DNA from: an uncultured Bacteroidales bacterium
GTDB lineage: Bacteria; Bacteroidota; Bacteroidia; Bacteroidales; Muribaculaceae
Assembly (NCBI GenBank): GCA_958418815.1
Contig: CATZGB010000046.1
Span: forward strand, 1-18,611
Reading direction: 5' to 3'
Length of the DNA: 18,611 nt
The position numbers were made by a program, and so were the translations under genes. Positions 7,183 to 15,021 of the stretch are shown piece after piece (position 1 is the stretch's first letter; every line of letters starts with the position of its first letter). The notes below the pieces were generated by a model that ran no database searches, was not told where the DNA came from, and was given only the letters and a program-made list of their open reading frames with translations.

Positions 7183-7710
7183 ATGGAGAAAAAGACCATC
7201 CTTGACATGAACCGCGACACGGTGGAGGGGTATCGGGCCAAGAAGAAGATACCGCTGGTGATTGTGCTTGACAACATTCGGAGCCTCAACAACATAGGGT
7301 CGGTGTTCAGGACGTCGGACGCTTTCAGGGTGGAGCGTCTGGCCCTTTGCGGCATCACGGCCACGCCGCCGTCGGTGGAAATCCACAAGACGGCGCTGGG
7401 GGCCGAGGACTCGGTGGAGTGGAGCTATCACCGCTCGACAGCCGACGCGGTCAGGGAGCTTCAGTCCGGGGGCTACAAGGTCTGCGCACTGGAGCTGGTC
7501 AAGGGTTCGGTGAGCCTGGAGCGTTTCCCGGTGGAGCGCGACGGCAAGTATGCCGTCGTGGCCGGGCATGAGGTCGACGGAGTCGCCCAGGAGGTGGTCG
7601 ACCTCTGCGACGCCTGCATCGAGATACCCCAGGAGGGGACGAAGCATTCGCTCAACGTGGCGGTGTCGACGGCCCTGGCCATATGGCATTTCTACCTGGG
7701 GCTGCGCTGA
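7183..7710 (+). CDS. SpoU/TrmH-family RNA 2'-O-methyltransferase
   Basis: A 175-residue minimal SPOUT methyltransferase that uses S-adenosylmethionine to methylate a ribose in tRNA or rRNA. Motif 1 is N-I-R-S-L-N-N-I-G-S-V-F-R-T-S-D (about 32-47). Motif 2 contains A-V-V-A-G-H-E-V-D-G-V, and motif 3 is I-E-I-P-Q-E-G-T-K-H-S-L-N-V-A-V-S (C-terminal knot). It has no N-terminal RNA-binding extension, so the RNA target is uncertain and I give no gene symbol. An in-frame GTG 7 codons upstream lies inside the -7 promoter element, so ATG 7183 (MEKKTILD) is preferred. It is the only long plus-strand gene in the left two-thirds of the window and ends 5 bp from the convergent secreted-protein gene, with no obvious terminator between them. 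Confidence 0.92.
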   Translation: MEKKTILDMNRDTVEGYRAKKKIPLVIVLDNIRSLNNIGSVFRTSDAFRVERLALCGITATPPSVEIHKTALGAEDSVEWSYHRSTADAVRELQSGGYKVCALELVKGSVSLERFPVERDGKYAVVAGHEVDGVAQEVVDLCDACIEIPQEGTKHSLNVAVSTALAIWHFYLGLR

Positions 7711-7715
7711 GGTTG

Positions 7716-8105
7716 TCAGCGGAAAGCCTCCGGGGGGCCTGAGACGAAGAGCTCGGCAGAGCCTTCGCCATTTCGGGTGTAGCCGACACTGATTATCTTG
7801 TCGCCCAGGGGGATGTTCAGCACAATGTCGTATTTGTTTCCGGCGGAATACTCCTCGACGGTGTTGGTGGCGAGCTTGCGGTCCTCTTCAATTTTCTTCT
7901 CGATTTCCTTTACCAGGGATGGGTCGTTGGCGACGCTGATGCCCCGGAAGTAGTTGCCTGTGGAGTTGATGATTGACACCGTGGCCTGGGGGTTGGAACG
8001 GTATTTCTCGGAGAACAGCGACTCGCAGGCGAGCCTGGGATTGGCCGCGAGGGCTGTCACTGTGGCGGCCACGGCGATCAGCAGCAGTAAAGTGATACGT
8101 TTCAT
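7716..8105 (-). CDS. Small secreted protein of a sigma-factor cluster
   Basis: A 129-residue protein with a clear signal peptide: MKR, a hydrophobic run of Leu/Ala/Val, and an ALA-A cleavage site near residue 20-21. The mature part (about 108 residues) has an acidic/basic helix (EIEKKIEEDRKLATNT) and a beta-rich C-terminal half. There is no lipobox. The frame stays open upstream, but the ATG followed by the signal peptide is the only sensible start. It lies 25 nt after the anti-sigma-like gene and is probably the third gene of the sigma-factor transcript. Its shape loosely recalls small Bacteroidales periplasmic DUF proteins next to sigma factors (DUF6108 is one candidate from memory); I cannot confirm a family or function. 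Confidence 0.75.
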   Translation of the reverse strand: MKRITLLLLIAVAATVTALAANPRLACESLFSEKYRSNPQATVSIINSTGNYFRGISVANDPSLVKEIEKKIEEDRKLATNTVEEYSAGNKYDIVLNIPLGDKIISVGYTRNGEGSAELFVSGPPEAFR

Positions 8106-8130
8106 AGGTATGGGGGTATTGATTGGATTG

Positions 8131-8619
8131 TCAGTCGGCGGGGGTGGCGGAGAGCTTGCGTAATTCCTTGAGCTGGCGGTCGCGCCTGTCAAGCGAGGCG
8201 TGGAGCAGGGAGTCCATCCTGGCCAGTGACTTGCGCCGGTCTTGCTCGGCGATGCGCGCGGCTGTCTGCTGGTCGGCCACCTTGCGGCCATGGATGTAGA
8301 CCTCGGCGTAGAAAGTCGGCTGGGGGGAGGCGATGCCGTCGGAGGTGTCGCGTATGAGGAATGTCGTCGCGCAGATGAGCAGGGCCGCCGTCGCGGCCAC
8401 AGAGAGCCATCTCATTGTGGATGAGGCGCGACGTGGCCGCCTGCCTCGCCTGACGGTTGCCTCCAGCCCCATGGCCAGGCGGCACTCGTCGAGCAGGTCG
8501 GAGCGCAGGGGGGAGAGGAGCAGCACCTTCCTGAGGTCTTCCTCCTCGGCGCGTGAGAGCCGGCATTCGAAGTATCCGATGGCAAGACTCTCCAATTGTT
8601 TCAATGTCAAATCTTCCAT
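8131..8619 (-). CDS. Single-TM protein, candidate anti-sigma factor
   Basis: A 162-residue protein with a cytoplasm-type N-terminal part of about 65 residues (an acidic helix with Y-F-E-C-R-L-S-R-A-E-E-E-D-L), an Arg-rich stop (RRGRRPRRA), one hydrophobic segment at about 70-89, and a C-terminal outer domain ending in a charged helix rich in Arg/Leu/Asp. There is no H-x3-C-x2-C zinc anti-sigma motif. Its start is 6 nt after the stop of the ECF sigma gene. Position and topology suggest a membrane partner of that sigma factor; this is inference from context, since sequence similarity to known anti-sigma factors is not evident by eye. Confidence 0.7.
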   Translation of the reverse strand: MEDLTLKQLESLAIGYFECRLSRAEEEDLRKVLLLSPLRSDLLDECRLAMGLEATVRRGRRPRRASSTMRWLSVAATAALLICATTFLIRDTSDGIASPQPTFYAEVYIHGRKVADQQTAARIAEQDRRKSLARMDSLLHASLDRRDRQLKELRKLSATPAD

Positions 8620-8625
8620 TGTCGT

Positions 8626-9135
8626 TCAGCTTTTTAGGAGTGAGGCGCATTGGGCGCGCATTGTTTTGCGGGCCCGTGAGAGGTAGCTCCTGGCGGCCTC
8701 GGGGGTGATGTCGAGGCGGCGGGCTATCTCGGCGTGGTCGAGCTCGTCGAAAGTGTAAAGCTCGAACACCCGCAGGGGGAGCCCGGAGAGTCTTTCGAGG
8801 GCCATCCGGCGTATCGCGGCTGCCGTGTCGGCGCTCTCCACCGGGTCATGGCGTGTGGCCGGAGGGGGAGGCAGGGCGGTGCAGTCGTCGATGAAGACCC
8901 CGCGCAGCTTGCGCTTGCGCAGCAGGTCGACGCATATGTTGCGCATCGAGGCGAAGAGGAAGGCGCGCTTCTGCTGGAGGTTGGTGTCGGCGCGTCGGTT
9001 CTCCCAGCTGCGTATGAACAGCTCCTGGAGCGCGTCGTCGACATCCTCCTTGTGGATGAGGTATTTCCGGGCCACCGCGCGCAGTGTCTCGCGGTGGCTC
9101 AGGAATACCGGTGTTTTCACGTCTTCGTCGTGCAT
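8626..9135 (-). CDS. ECF-type RNA polymerase sigma factor
   Basis: A 169-residue sigma-70 family protein with regions 2 and 4 only. Region 2 includes E-D-V-D-D-A-L-Q-E-L-F-I-R-S-W-E-N (about 30-46) and R-N-I-C-V-D-L-L-R (about 65-73). Region 4 includes L-S-G-L-P-L-R-V-F-E-L, D-E-L-D-H-A-E-I-A-R-R-L and a recognition helix T-P-E-A-A-R-S-Y-L-S-R-A-R (about 144-156). The frame is open for 53 more codons upstream, but that part has no conserved character and overlaps the hairpin at 9290-9328. I chose the ATG giving MHDEDVKTPV because it leaves a normal ECF length; an intermediate Met (MAKAPSKS) is possible. It leads a three-gene cluster; no consensus -7 element is visible ahead of it, which would fit transcription by an alternative (perhaps its own) sigma factor. 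Confidence 0.9.
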   Translation of the reverse strand: MHDEDVKTPVFLSHRETLRAVARKYLIHKEDVDDALQELFIRSWENRRADTNLQQKRAFLFASMRNICVDLLRKRKLRGVFIDDCTALPPPPATRHDPVESADTAAAIRRMALERLSGLPLRVFELYTFDELDHAEIARRLDITPEAARSYLSRARKTMRAQCASLLKS

Positions 9136-9289
9136 TTGTGTATGAAAAAAGTGCTGTTTCTGTAAAATGCGTCTTTGGGTCAGGCTCTTTGACGGGGCCT
9201 TTGCCATATAGACGCGCAGACCGGGGAAAACGTTACCGGGGCCAGCGCTTTTTTCCGGTGTTTTTTGCGCGGAAGCCGCCACAGTCAGC

Positions 9290-9328
9290 CGCAAAGGCCC
9301 GCAGCACAGTCGGTTGCGGGCCTTTGCG
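9290..9328 (-). terminator. Hairpin between the transporter and sigma-factor genes
   Basis: A perfect 14-bp inverted repeat (CGCAAAGGCCCGCA at 9290-9303, TGCGGGCCTTTGCG at 9315-9328) with an 11-nt loop, about 45 bp after the stop of the POT transporter gene. A second small palindrome (AGCCCG/CGGGCT, 9337-9353) lies between. Neither has a U-tract, so termination would need help or the element may have another role. Confidence 0.5.
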
Positions 9329-9372
9329 TATGTCAGTAGCCCGGCATGCGGGCTGAAACTGTCTGCGGGGTG

Positions 9373-10872
9373 TTACTTGGCCACTCTCTCAAGCCACTTG
9401 ACCATGCAGAACATCACGGCCATCGAGATGAAGCAGACGATGGCGAAGACGCTCCATGTGGCCGACAGGGAGATGCTCTGATACATCACCGCGCCCAGGA
9501 AGAGGCAGGCGTTGCCGACGGCGGTAGCGCCGAGCCAGCAGCCCTGCATGAGGCCCTGGAGATGGGCGGGAGCCACTTTCGACACGAATGAGAGGCCGAG
9601 GGGGGAGATGAACAGCTCGGCGACGGTCAGGATGAAGTAGACGCTGAAGAGAATCCAGGGGGTGACGCGTTCGGCGGCGGGCACGGGCGCTCCGTCAAGC
9701 GATGCCTGGGAGGGGAGTCCGAGCGATGCCACGCACATCACGACGTAGGCCAGGGCGGCGATGCCCATGCCGATGCCGATTTTCTTGGGGGTCGAGGGCT
9801 CTTTGCCACGGGCCGCCAGGGATGAGAATATCCACATCACGACGGGGGTGAGGAACACCACGACGAAGGGGTTGATCGACTGGAAGATTTCGGCCGACAT
9901 CGAGATTCCGAAGAGGTTGAGGTCGGTGTAGTCTTTGGCGAACATTGTGAGGGTCAGTCCGTTCTGGTGGAACGAGAACCAGAAGAAAATCACGATGCCG
10001 AAGACGGCCATGAGGGCCATGATGCGCTGCTTGATTTCCTTTGCCGACTGGCGTATCTCGGCTTTCTCCGTGTCGCTCTTCGCGGCGGTCTTCTTGGCCC
10101 CGGGGGTGGGGAGGGATTTCTTGAAGAAGAGGAAGATGGCCAGGGAGATGAGCATCGCCACGATGGCCACTGAGAAGGCGTAGTGGAAGCCGGTGTTGAA
10201 GGCTTCGAGGTAGTTGCGGGCGAAGTCCTCGAGGGTGGCGAGGTTGACCTCGGTCTGCGACACCTGGTTGGCGTATTCGAGGAAGATGCCGGTGTCGACA
10301 TCCCTGCCGGCCAGCAGCGAGTTGCAGAGGCCGGGGAGGTCGGCGTTATAGGCGTAGCCCTGCATCTTGACGAAGGTGTTGCGCACCCACACGGCGATGA
10401 AGGGGGCGATGCAGCCGCCGATGTTGATGAACATGTAGAAGATCTGGAAGCCCGAGTCGCGCTTGTCGCTGTATTTGGGGTCGTCATAGAGCTGTCCGAC
10501 GACGGCCTGCAGGTTTCCTTTGAAGAGTCCGTTTCCGAAAGCGATCACCAGCAGAGCGCCCAGGGCGATCCACTGGGTGGTGATGAGGGCGGGAACTGCC
10601 AGGAGGGCGTAGCCCAGGCACATGACCACAAGGCCGGCGATGATGGTGCCCTTGTAGTTCTTGGTCTTGTCGGCGATCACACCGCCGACGAGGGCGAGGA
10701 TGTAGATGGCGCAGTAGAATGTGGAGTAAAGCGCGCCGGCCTGGCCTCCGTCGAGGTCGAACTTCGACATGAGGAACAGCGTCAGGATGGCCATCATGAC
10801 GTAGAAGCCGAAGCGTTCGCCCATGTTGCTCAAGGCTGCCGGAATCAATCCTTTGGGTTGGTTCTTAAACAT
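9373..10872 (-). CDS. Proton-dependent oligopeptide transporter (POT/PTR2 family)
   Basis: A 499-residue major-facilitator protein for proton-coupled di- or tripeptide uptake across the inner membrane. Family marks: the N-terminal NMGERFGFY (16-24), G-N-G-L-F-K-G-N in helix 4, the PTR2 signature F-Y-M-F-I-N-I-G-G, and A-E-L-F-I-S-P-L-G-L-S-F near the C-terminal end. About 12-14 helices are visible, with a charged cytoplasmic loop rich in Lys (about residues 255-285). The classic ExxER proton-coupling motif reads NMGER here: the second Glu (19) and Arg (20) are kept but the first Glu is Asn16, as I recall for other Bacteroidota members. It follows sufE by 43 nt and may share the promoter at 12472-12503. 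Confidence 0.93.
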   Translation of the reverse strand: MFKNQPKGLIPAALSNMGERFGFYVMMAILTLFLMSKFDLDGGQAGALYSTFYCAIYILALVGGVIADKTKNYKGTIIAGLVVMCLGYALLAVPALITTQWIALGALLVIAFGNGLFKGNLQAVVGQLYDDPKYSDKRDSGFQIFYMFINIGGCIAPFIAVWVRNTFVKMQGYAYNADLPGLCNSLLAGRDVDTGIFLEYANQVSQTEVNLATLEDFARNYLEAFNTGFHYAFSVAIVAMLISLAIFLFFKKSLPTPGAKKTAAKSDTEKAEIRQSAKEIKQRIMALMAVFGIVIFFWFSFHQNGLTLTMFAKDYTDLNLFGISMSAEIFQSINPFVVVFLTPVVMWIFSSLAARGKEPSTPKKIGIGMGIAALAYVVMCVASLGLPSQASLDGAPVPAAERVTPWILFSVYFILTVAELFISPLGLSFVSKVAPAHLQGLMQGCWLGATAVGNACLFLGAVMYQSISLSATWSVFAIVCFISMAVMFCMVKWLERVAK

Positions 10873-10915
10873 AGCAGTTGTTTTGGAATTGGTTTGTTAT
10901 TTGGTTTGTCTGTGG

Positions 10916-11353
10916 TCAGTTGTTGCGGGCCTCCTGCAGCTCCTTGAAGGCCAGGGCGTAGACGCGTATCTGCTTGATCATGGCCAGCAGGCCGTTGGAG
11001 CGGGTGGGTGACAGATGCTCCGAGAGGCCGATGCGGTCGATGAAGTAGAGGTCGGCGTTGAGGATTTCCTGGGGAGTGTGGCCCGACAGCACGTCTATGA
11101 GCATCGAGATGATGCCCTTGACGATGATGGCGTCGGAGTCGGCGGTGAAGTTGAGCTTCCCCTGGTCGTCGAGGGTGGCGTCGAGCCATACGCGGCTCTG
11201 ACACCCCTCGATGATGCGCGAGGGGGTCTTGAGCTTCTCGTCGATGGGGGGGAGCGAGTTGCCCAGGTCGATGATGTAGGCGTAACGGTCCATCCAGTCG
11301 TCAAGGCCGGAGAGCTCGTCGATTATCTCGTCTTGTCTTTCGTTGATTGTCAT
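10916..11353 (-). CDS. sufE: Cysteine desulfuration/sulfur acceptor protein SufE
   Basis: A 145-residue SufE. It takes persulfide sulfur from a cysteine desulfurase (SufS) and passes it to the SufBCD scaffold for Fe-S cluster assembly in the cytoplasm. The active Cys is Cys51 in I-I-E-G-C-Q-S-R-V-W. The conserved C-terminal segment G-L-S-E-H-L-S-P-T-R-S-N-G-L is present. Full length for the family. No other suf gene is in the window, so sufE stands apart from the core operon; it sits 40 nt after the glutaminyl-cyclase gene and 43 nt before the peptide transporter, which suggests co-transcription rather than common function. Confidence 0.96.
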   Translation of the reverse strand: MTINERQDEIIDELSGLDDWMDRYAYIIDLGNSLPPIDEKLKTPSRIIEGCQSRVWLDATLDDQGKLNFTADSDAIIVKGIISMLIDVLSGHTPQEILNADLYFIDRIGLSEHLSPTRSNGLLAMIKQIRVYALAFKELQEARNN

Positions 11354-11393
11354 ATGGCTGGTTGTTTTTGTAGTGGGATAGGTGCAGGGGGCT

Positions 11394-12413
11394 TCAGATC
11401 CGTCCGTCCTCGCGGTAGAGGATGTTGAGGACCACCTGGGCCACTACCCTGAGGGTCTCGCGGTCAATCGAGGCGAGGTTGTCTGATGTGGTGTGCCATG
11501 TGGGGTTGAAGCTGCCCGTGTGGCTGTTGTAGCTCTCGATGATGTCTACGCAGGGGATTCCCGCCTGGTTGACATATAGGTGGTCGTCAATCACCGAGCC
11601 CCCCATGGCGTTGGGGAAGCGGTCGGCGTGGCCCGAGGCGTTGGCCAGCGCCCATATCTTGTCGACCACGCTCTTGGCGTAGGTCTGGGAGATGTATTCG
11701 CGGTGGAAGACCGCGTCTTTCCCTCCGACCATGTCGAGCAGTATGCCATACATGGGGCGGTCAGACGGGCCGTAAGGCATCGCCTCCACCCATTTCTGGG
11801 TGCCGAGACACCAGCTTTCCTCATCCCCTCCGCCGGGGCGGCCCGAGTCTTCGAGGTCGACCATCAGCAGGTCTACCCCGATGCTGTCGAGGCGCGCTTT
11901 CTGCAGGCAGCGGGCGGTCTCAAGCAGCACGGCCACACCCGAGGCCCCGTCGTTGGCCCCGTCGATGGGGGTGTCGCGGTATTCCTCGCGGGGATCCTCG
12001 TCGGCCCACGGGCGGGTGTCGTAATGCGCCAGCAGCAGCACGCGGCTGGTGGCTCCGGGGTTGATGCGGGCCAGTATGTTGTGGGCCGTCAGCGTCTCCC
12101 CTTTCCAGGTGGAGACCTGGGCCTGTTGCTCCATCACGGTGTCAACGCCGTAGCGGCGCATGGTCTCGGCGAGGTATCGCCTACACCGGGCATGGCTGTC
12201 TGAACCGGGAGTGCGCGGCCCGAAAGCCACCTGGCTCTCCACGAACCCCAGCAGCGAGTCGGCCTCGGCAGCCACCGGGGCCATCAGCGCCCCCGCCGTG
12301 CCGTCAGCCTCGGCTGAGCCGTCGGAGTCACCTGTGCCCGCGGCCTTTCCGCCGCAGGCCATCATCCCGACAGCCATCGCCGCCACCATCGCCCAAACAA
12401 ATTTCTTCATCAT
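11394..12413 (-). CDS. M28-family glutaminyl cyclase-like lipoprotein
   Basis: A 339-residue zinc-dependent M28-fold enzyme. The N-terminus has a lipoprotein-type signal peptide with Cys20 in G-M-M-A-C, then a Gly/Ser/Ala linker. Metal ligands by pattern: His130 in L-A-H-Y-D-T-R-P-W-A, Asp155 in G-A-N-D-G-A-S-G, Glu188 in V-D-L-E-D, Asp227 in L-L-D-M-V-G and His307 in W-H-T-T-S-D-N. The segment E-S-W-C-L-G-T-Q-K-W (about 199-208) is typical of Bacteroidota type II glutaminyl cyclases, which turn N-terminal Gln of exported proteins into pyroglutamate in the periplasm; an aminopeptidase is the alternative. Two ATGs in tandem make the start uncertain by one residue. It has its own promoter at 12472-12503 and heads the run with sufE and the transporter. 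Confidence 0.87.
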   Translation of the reverse strand: MMKKFVWAMVAAMAVGMMACGGKAAGTGDSDGSAEADGTAGALMAPVAAEADSLLGFVESQVAFGPRTPGSDSHARCRRYLAETMRRYGVDTVMEQQAQVSTWKGETLTAHNILARINPGATSRVLLLAHYDTRPWADEDPREEYRDTPIDGANDGASGVAVLLETARCLQKARLDSIGVDLLMVDLEDSGRPGGGDEESWCLGTQKWVEAMPYGPSDRPMYGILLDMVGGKDAVFHREYISQTYAKSVVDKIWALANASGHADRFPNAMGGSVIDDHLYVNQAGIPCVDIIESYNSHTGSFNPTWHTTSDNLASIDRETLRVVAQVVLNILYREDGRI

Positions 12414-12471
12414 CGATTATAAGTCTTTTGACGCGGTTGCCTCCCTTTCAAGGCCTCCCCGCTTCATTTCA

Positions 12472-12503
12472 CAAAGATAAGATGAATTTATAAAAACAAC
12501 AAA
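12472..12503 (-). promoter_or_regulatory. Promoter of the glutaminyl-cyclase-like gene
   Basis: On the minus strand TTTG (12503-12500), 20 nt, then TATCTTTG (12479-12472): a perfect Bacteroidota promoter, about 59 bp upstream of the start codon. The upstream 12504-12642 interval is AT-rich and holds only a weak AAAATG/CATTTT stem (12602-12619) after the NigD-like gene. Confidence 0.82.
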
Positions 12504-12642
12504 TGATTGCCTCGAAATTAATCCAGTAGTTCCTTGTATATGATTTTGTCTTGATTAAATCCGTGTGAATTACTTTTATATCCGTGGGCTCATCTTTTGT
12601 CAAAATGCAGATCCATTTTAGAATTATGATGTTTTGCGAGCA

Positions 12643-13320
12643 TTATTTCTGGAAGAGGAGGGTGGAGAGGGAGGGGGTGGCGGAGTTGGCCAGGCGGATG
12701 CGGAGGCCCTGGGTGGAGGGGAGGGCCCAGAGGGGGGTGATGTCGAAGGCGACGTAGTATTGGCGGTCGAAGGTCGGGGCCTCGGTGGGGCGGAGGTGGT
12801 AGAGGTAGGCGGTCGGGATGGGGTCGGAGGCTGTCTCGGGGTCGAGCAGGAGGGCGAAGCGGCGGGGGGAGGTGTCGTAGCCCAGGCGGAGGCGCATGCA
12901 GATTTTGTTTCCGGCGCGCCATGCCGAGAGGAGCCAGACGGGGTCTGTGTCCCAGCCTTGCAGTTCCTCGGTGTCCTTGGCTTCCTGGAGGGGGAGGTTG
13001 TTGATGGTTGACCATCGGTGGAGGGTGACTGTGCCGGAGGTGTAGGGGCGGCCGTCGTCGGGGGTGTAGGCGGCCAGGATGGAGGTGCCGGGGTCAGGGG
13101 GAGTGGTGCCGAGGGCCCCGGGCTGTGCGGTGAGGATTACCGGCTGGTCTGCGTCTGGCCGGTAGAGGTGGAGTATGGCAGGCGCGGCGGGGTCGGCCTG
13201 GCTGACCTCGCAGATGTCGTAGAGGGTCGCGGGGTGTGGCTCGTCGCTCCCTTTTCCGGCGCAGGAGGCGATGAGCAGCAGCAGGGGGGCGGTGAGCAGC
13301 AGGAGGAGGGTGGGTTTCAT
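12643..13320 (-). CDS. NigD-like lipoprotein
   Basis: A 225-residue predicted lipoprotein: MKP, a Leu-rich hydrophobic segment and the lipobox L-I-A-S-C (Cys20). The mature protein is Pro/Asp-rich and predicted mostly beta. The C-terminal half has the order expected for NigD-like proteins of Bacteroidota: D-P-V-W-L-L-S-A-W-R-A-G-N-K-I-C-M-R-L, then A-L-L-L-D-P-E, a Y-L-Y-H-L-R strand, and Y-Y-V-A-F-D-I-T-P-L near the end. The family role is unknown. The frame is open further upstream, but the signal peptide fixes the start at 13320. It begins 22 nt after the ATPase gene and is the last gene of the lysS run. Confidence 0.72.
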   Translation of the reverse strand: MKPTLLLLLTAPLLLLIASCAGKGSDEPHPATLYDICEVSQADPAAPAILHLYRPDADQPVILTAQPGALGTTPPDPGTSILAAYTPDDGRPYTSGTVTLHRWSTINNLPLQEAKDTEELQGWDTDPVWLLSAWRAGNKICMRLRLGYDTSPRRFALLLDPETASDPIPTAYLYHLRPTEAPTFDRQYYVAFDITPLWALPSTQGLRIRLANSATPSLSTLLFQK

Positions 13321-13342
13321 CGTTGGGGGGAGGAGTGGGATG

Positions 13343-13999
13343 TCAAGTGGAGGTGATGAGTCCGTCGGCGATATGCACCTGGCGGTCTGAGCGGTCGGCG
13401 AGGGCCTGGTCGTGGGTGACGATGACGAAAGTCTGGCGGCGTTCGTCCCGCAGCCGGAAGAAGAGGTCATACAGCTCGCGGCGGTTGGCCGAGTCGAGGC
13501 TTCCCGAGGGCTCGTCGGCGAGTATCACCGCCGGGTCGTTGACCAGGGCGCGGGCCACGGCTACGCGCTGGCGTTCCCCTCCCGAGAGCTGGGCGGGACG
13601 GTGGCCGGCGCGGTCGGCCAGGCCGAGGTAGTCGATGAGCCGGGCGGCGCGACGCATGGCCTCGGAGCGGTTCTCCCCTCCGATGAGGGCGGGCATGGCG
13701 ACATTCTCGAGCATCGTGAACTCGGGCAGCAGCTGGTGGAACTGGAATATGAAGCCGATGTTGCGGTTGCGGAAGCGGGCGAGGGCTTTCCCGGTGAGGT
13801 CTGACACCCGTGTGCCCTCGTAGTCTACCGTCCCAGAGTCGGGGCGGTCGAGGGTGCCGAGTATCTGGAGCAGTGTGGTCTTGCCAGCCCCGCTGGCTCC
13901 GACGATTGACAGTATCTCGCCGCGGCGCACATCAAGGTCGACCCCCCGGAGGACCTCCAGGCGGTCGAAGCTCTTGTGTATGCCGCGCATGGTGATCAT
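13343..13999 (-). CDS. ABC transporter ATPase, LolD/MacB type
   Basis: A 218-residue ATPase. Walker A is GASGAGKTT (34-42), the Q-loop Gln is Gln86 (F-Q-F-H-Q-L-L-P-E-F-T), the signature is LSGGERQ (138-144), Walker B ends in Asp162-Glu163, and the H-loop His is His196. F-Q-F-H-Q-L-L-P-E-F-T and the short length place it in the LolD/FtsE/MacB subgroup; LolD, the lipoprotein-release ATPase, is the best guess. Its ATG (MITMRG) overlaps the gpsA stop by 4 bp (ATGA), so translation is probably coupled. A longer open frame upstream is a shadow of gpsA. No LolC/LolE-like permease is in the window, so the partner must be encoded elsewhere. Confidence 0.9.
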   Translation of the reverse strand: MITMRGIHKSFDRLEVLRGVDLDVRRGEILSIVGASGAGKTTLLQILGTLDRPDSGTVDYEGTRVSDLTGKALARFRNRNIGFIFQFHQLLPEFTMLENVAMPALIGGENRSEAMRRAARLIDYLGLADRAGHRPAQLSGGERQRVAVARALVNDPAVILADEPSGSLDSANRRELYDLFFRLRDERRQTFVIVTHDQALADRSDRQVHIADGLITST

Positions 14000-15009
14000 G
14001 TCAGCTTGTCGGCGATGCGTGATATGGCGTATTCGGGGCGCACGCGCTTGTAGAGGATGTCGTAGACAGCCTCGGCTATTGGCATGTCGACCTCGTGGCG
14101 GGCGTTGATCTCGTGGATGCACTTGGCCCCGTAATATCCCTCGGCCGTCTGCTCCATCTCCATCTTGGCGGCCTTGACCGAGTAGCCTTTGCCGATCATG
14201 GAGCCGAAGTTGTGGTTGCGGGAGAAGCGCGAGTAGGATGTCACCAGCAGGTCGCCCAGGTAGACCGAGTCGCATATCTGGCGGGGGCGGGGGCTGACGG
14301 CGTCGAGGAAATCCTCCATCTCGCGTATGGCGTTGGAGACGAGCATTGCCAGGAAGTTGTCGCCGCGTTTCATGCCGTGGACGATGCCGGCGGCGATGGC
14401 GTAGATGTTTTTCATCACGCCGGCATACTCGATGCCGTCGACATCGGTCGACAGGATGGCGTGGCAGTTGCGCGCGCCGGGCCCGCAGAGGCATTTGCTG
14501 AACTTGTCGGCCAGGTCGATGTCCTCACATCCGACGGTGAGGTAGGAGGGGCGCTCGAGGGCCACCTCCTCGGCGTGGCAGGGGCCCGAGACCACCAGCG
14601 TGTGGTCGCGCCTGACACCGAACTTCTCGATCATGTAGTCGGTCACCAGCAGGTTCTCGTCGGGGACGATGCCCTTGACGGCCGAGACGATGTATTTCTC
14701 CGACAGGTCGACGTCGACCTTTGCCAGGTGGCTTTTGAAGTATGGCGAGGGCATGACCAGCAGCAGGGTGTCTGCCTCGGTGGCGACATGGTTGATGTCG
14801 GATGAGAACTCGATGCGGGCCGTGTCGAAGTGGACGTCGGTGAGGTATGCCGGGTTGTGGCCCAGGCGTATGAAGTCCTCGATGCGGTCATCGCGCCGCA
14901 TGTACCATATGATAGACTCGCAGTTCTTGAGCAGGAGCTTCGCCAAGGCCGTGGCCCAGCTGCCGCCTCCCATGACGGCGATGCGTCCGGGGAATTCGTT
15001 GCTTGACAT
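13996..15009 (-). CDS. gpsA: NAD(P)H-dependent glycerol-3-phosphate dehydrogenase
   Basis: A 337-residue GpsA, which reduces dihydroxyacetone phosphate to sn-glycerol 3-phosphate for phospholipid synthesis. The Rossmann loop is GGGSWATALAKLL (14-26). S-A-V-K-G-I (109-114) and S-G-P-C-H-A-E-E (141-148) follow. The catalytic Lys is Lys200 in Y-A-G-V-M-K-N-I-Y-A-I-A-A-G, and G-D-L-L-V-T-S-Y-S-R-F-S-R-N-H-N-F-G (252-269) is the family's second signature. Full length. It starts 12 nt after the lysS stop and overlaps the following ATPase gene by 4 bp, so it lies within one transcript. Confidence 0.97.
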   Translation of the reverse strand: MSSNEFPGRIAVMGGGSWATALAKLLLKNCESIIWYMRRDDRIEDFIRLGHNPAYLTDVHFDTARIEFSSDINHVATEADTLLLVMPSPYFKSHLAKVDVDLSEKYIVSAVKGIVPDENLLVTDYMIEKFGVRRDHTLVVSGPCHAEEVALERPSYLTVGCEDIDLADKFSKCLCGPGARNCHAILSTDVDGIEYAGVMKNIYAIAAGIVHGMKRGDNFLAMLVSNAIREMEDFLDAVSPRPRQICDSVYLGDLLVTSYSRFSRNHNFGSMIGKGYSVKAAKMEMEQTAEGYYGAKCIHEINARHEVDMPIAEAVYDILYKRVRPEYAISRIADKLT

Positions 15010-15021
15010 GGCTTGCCAGGT

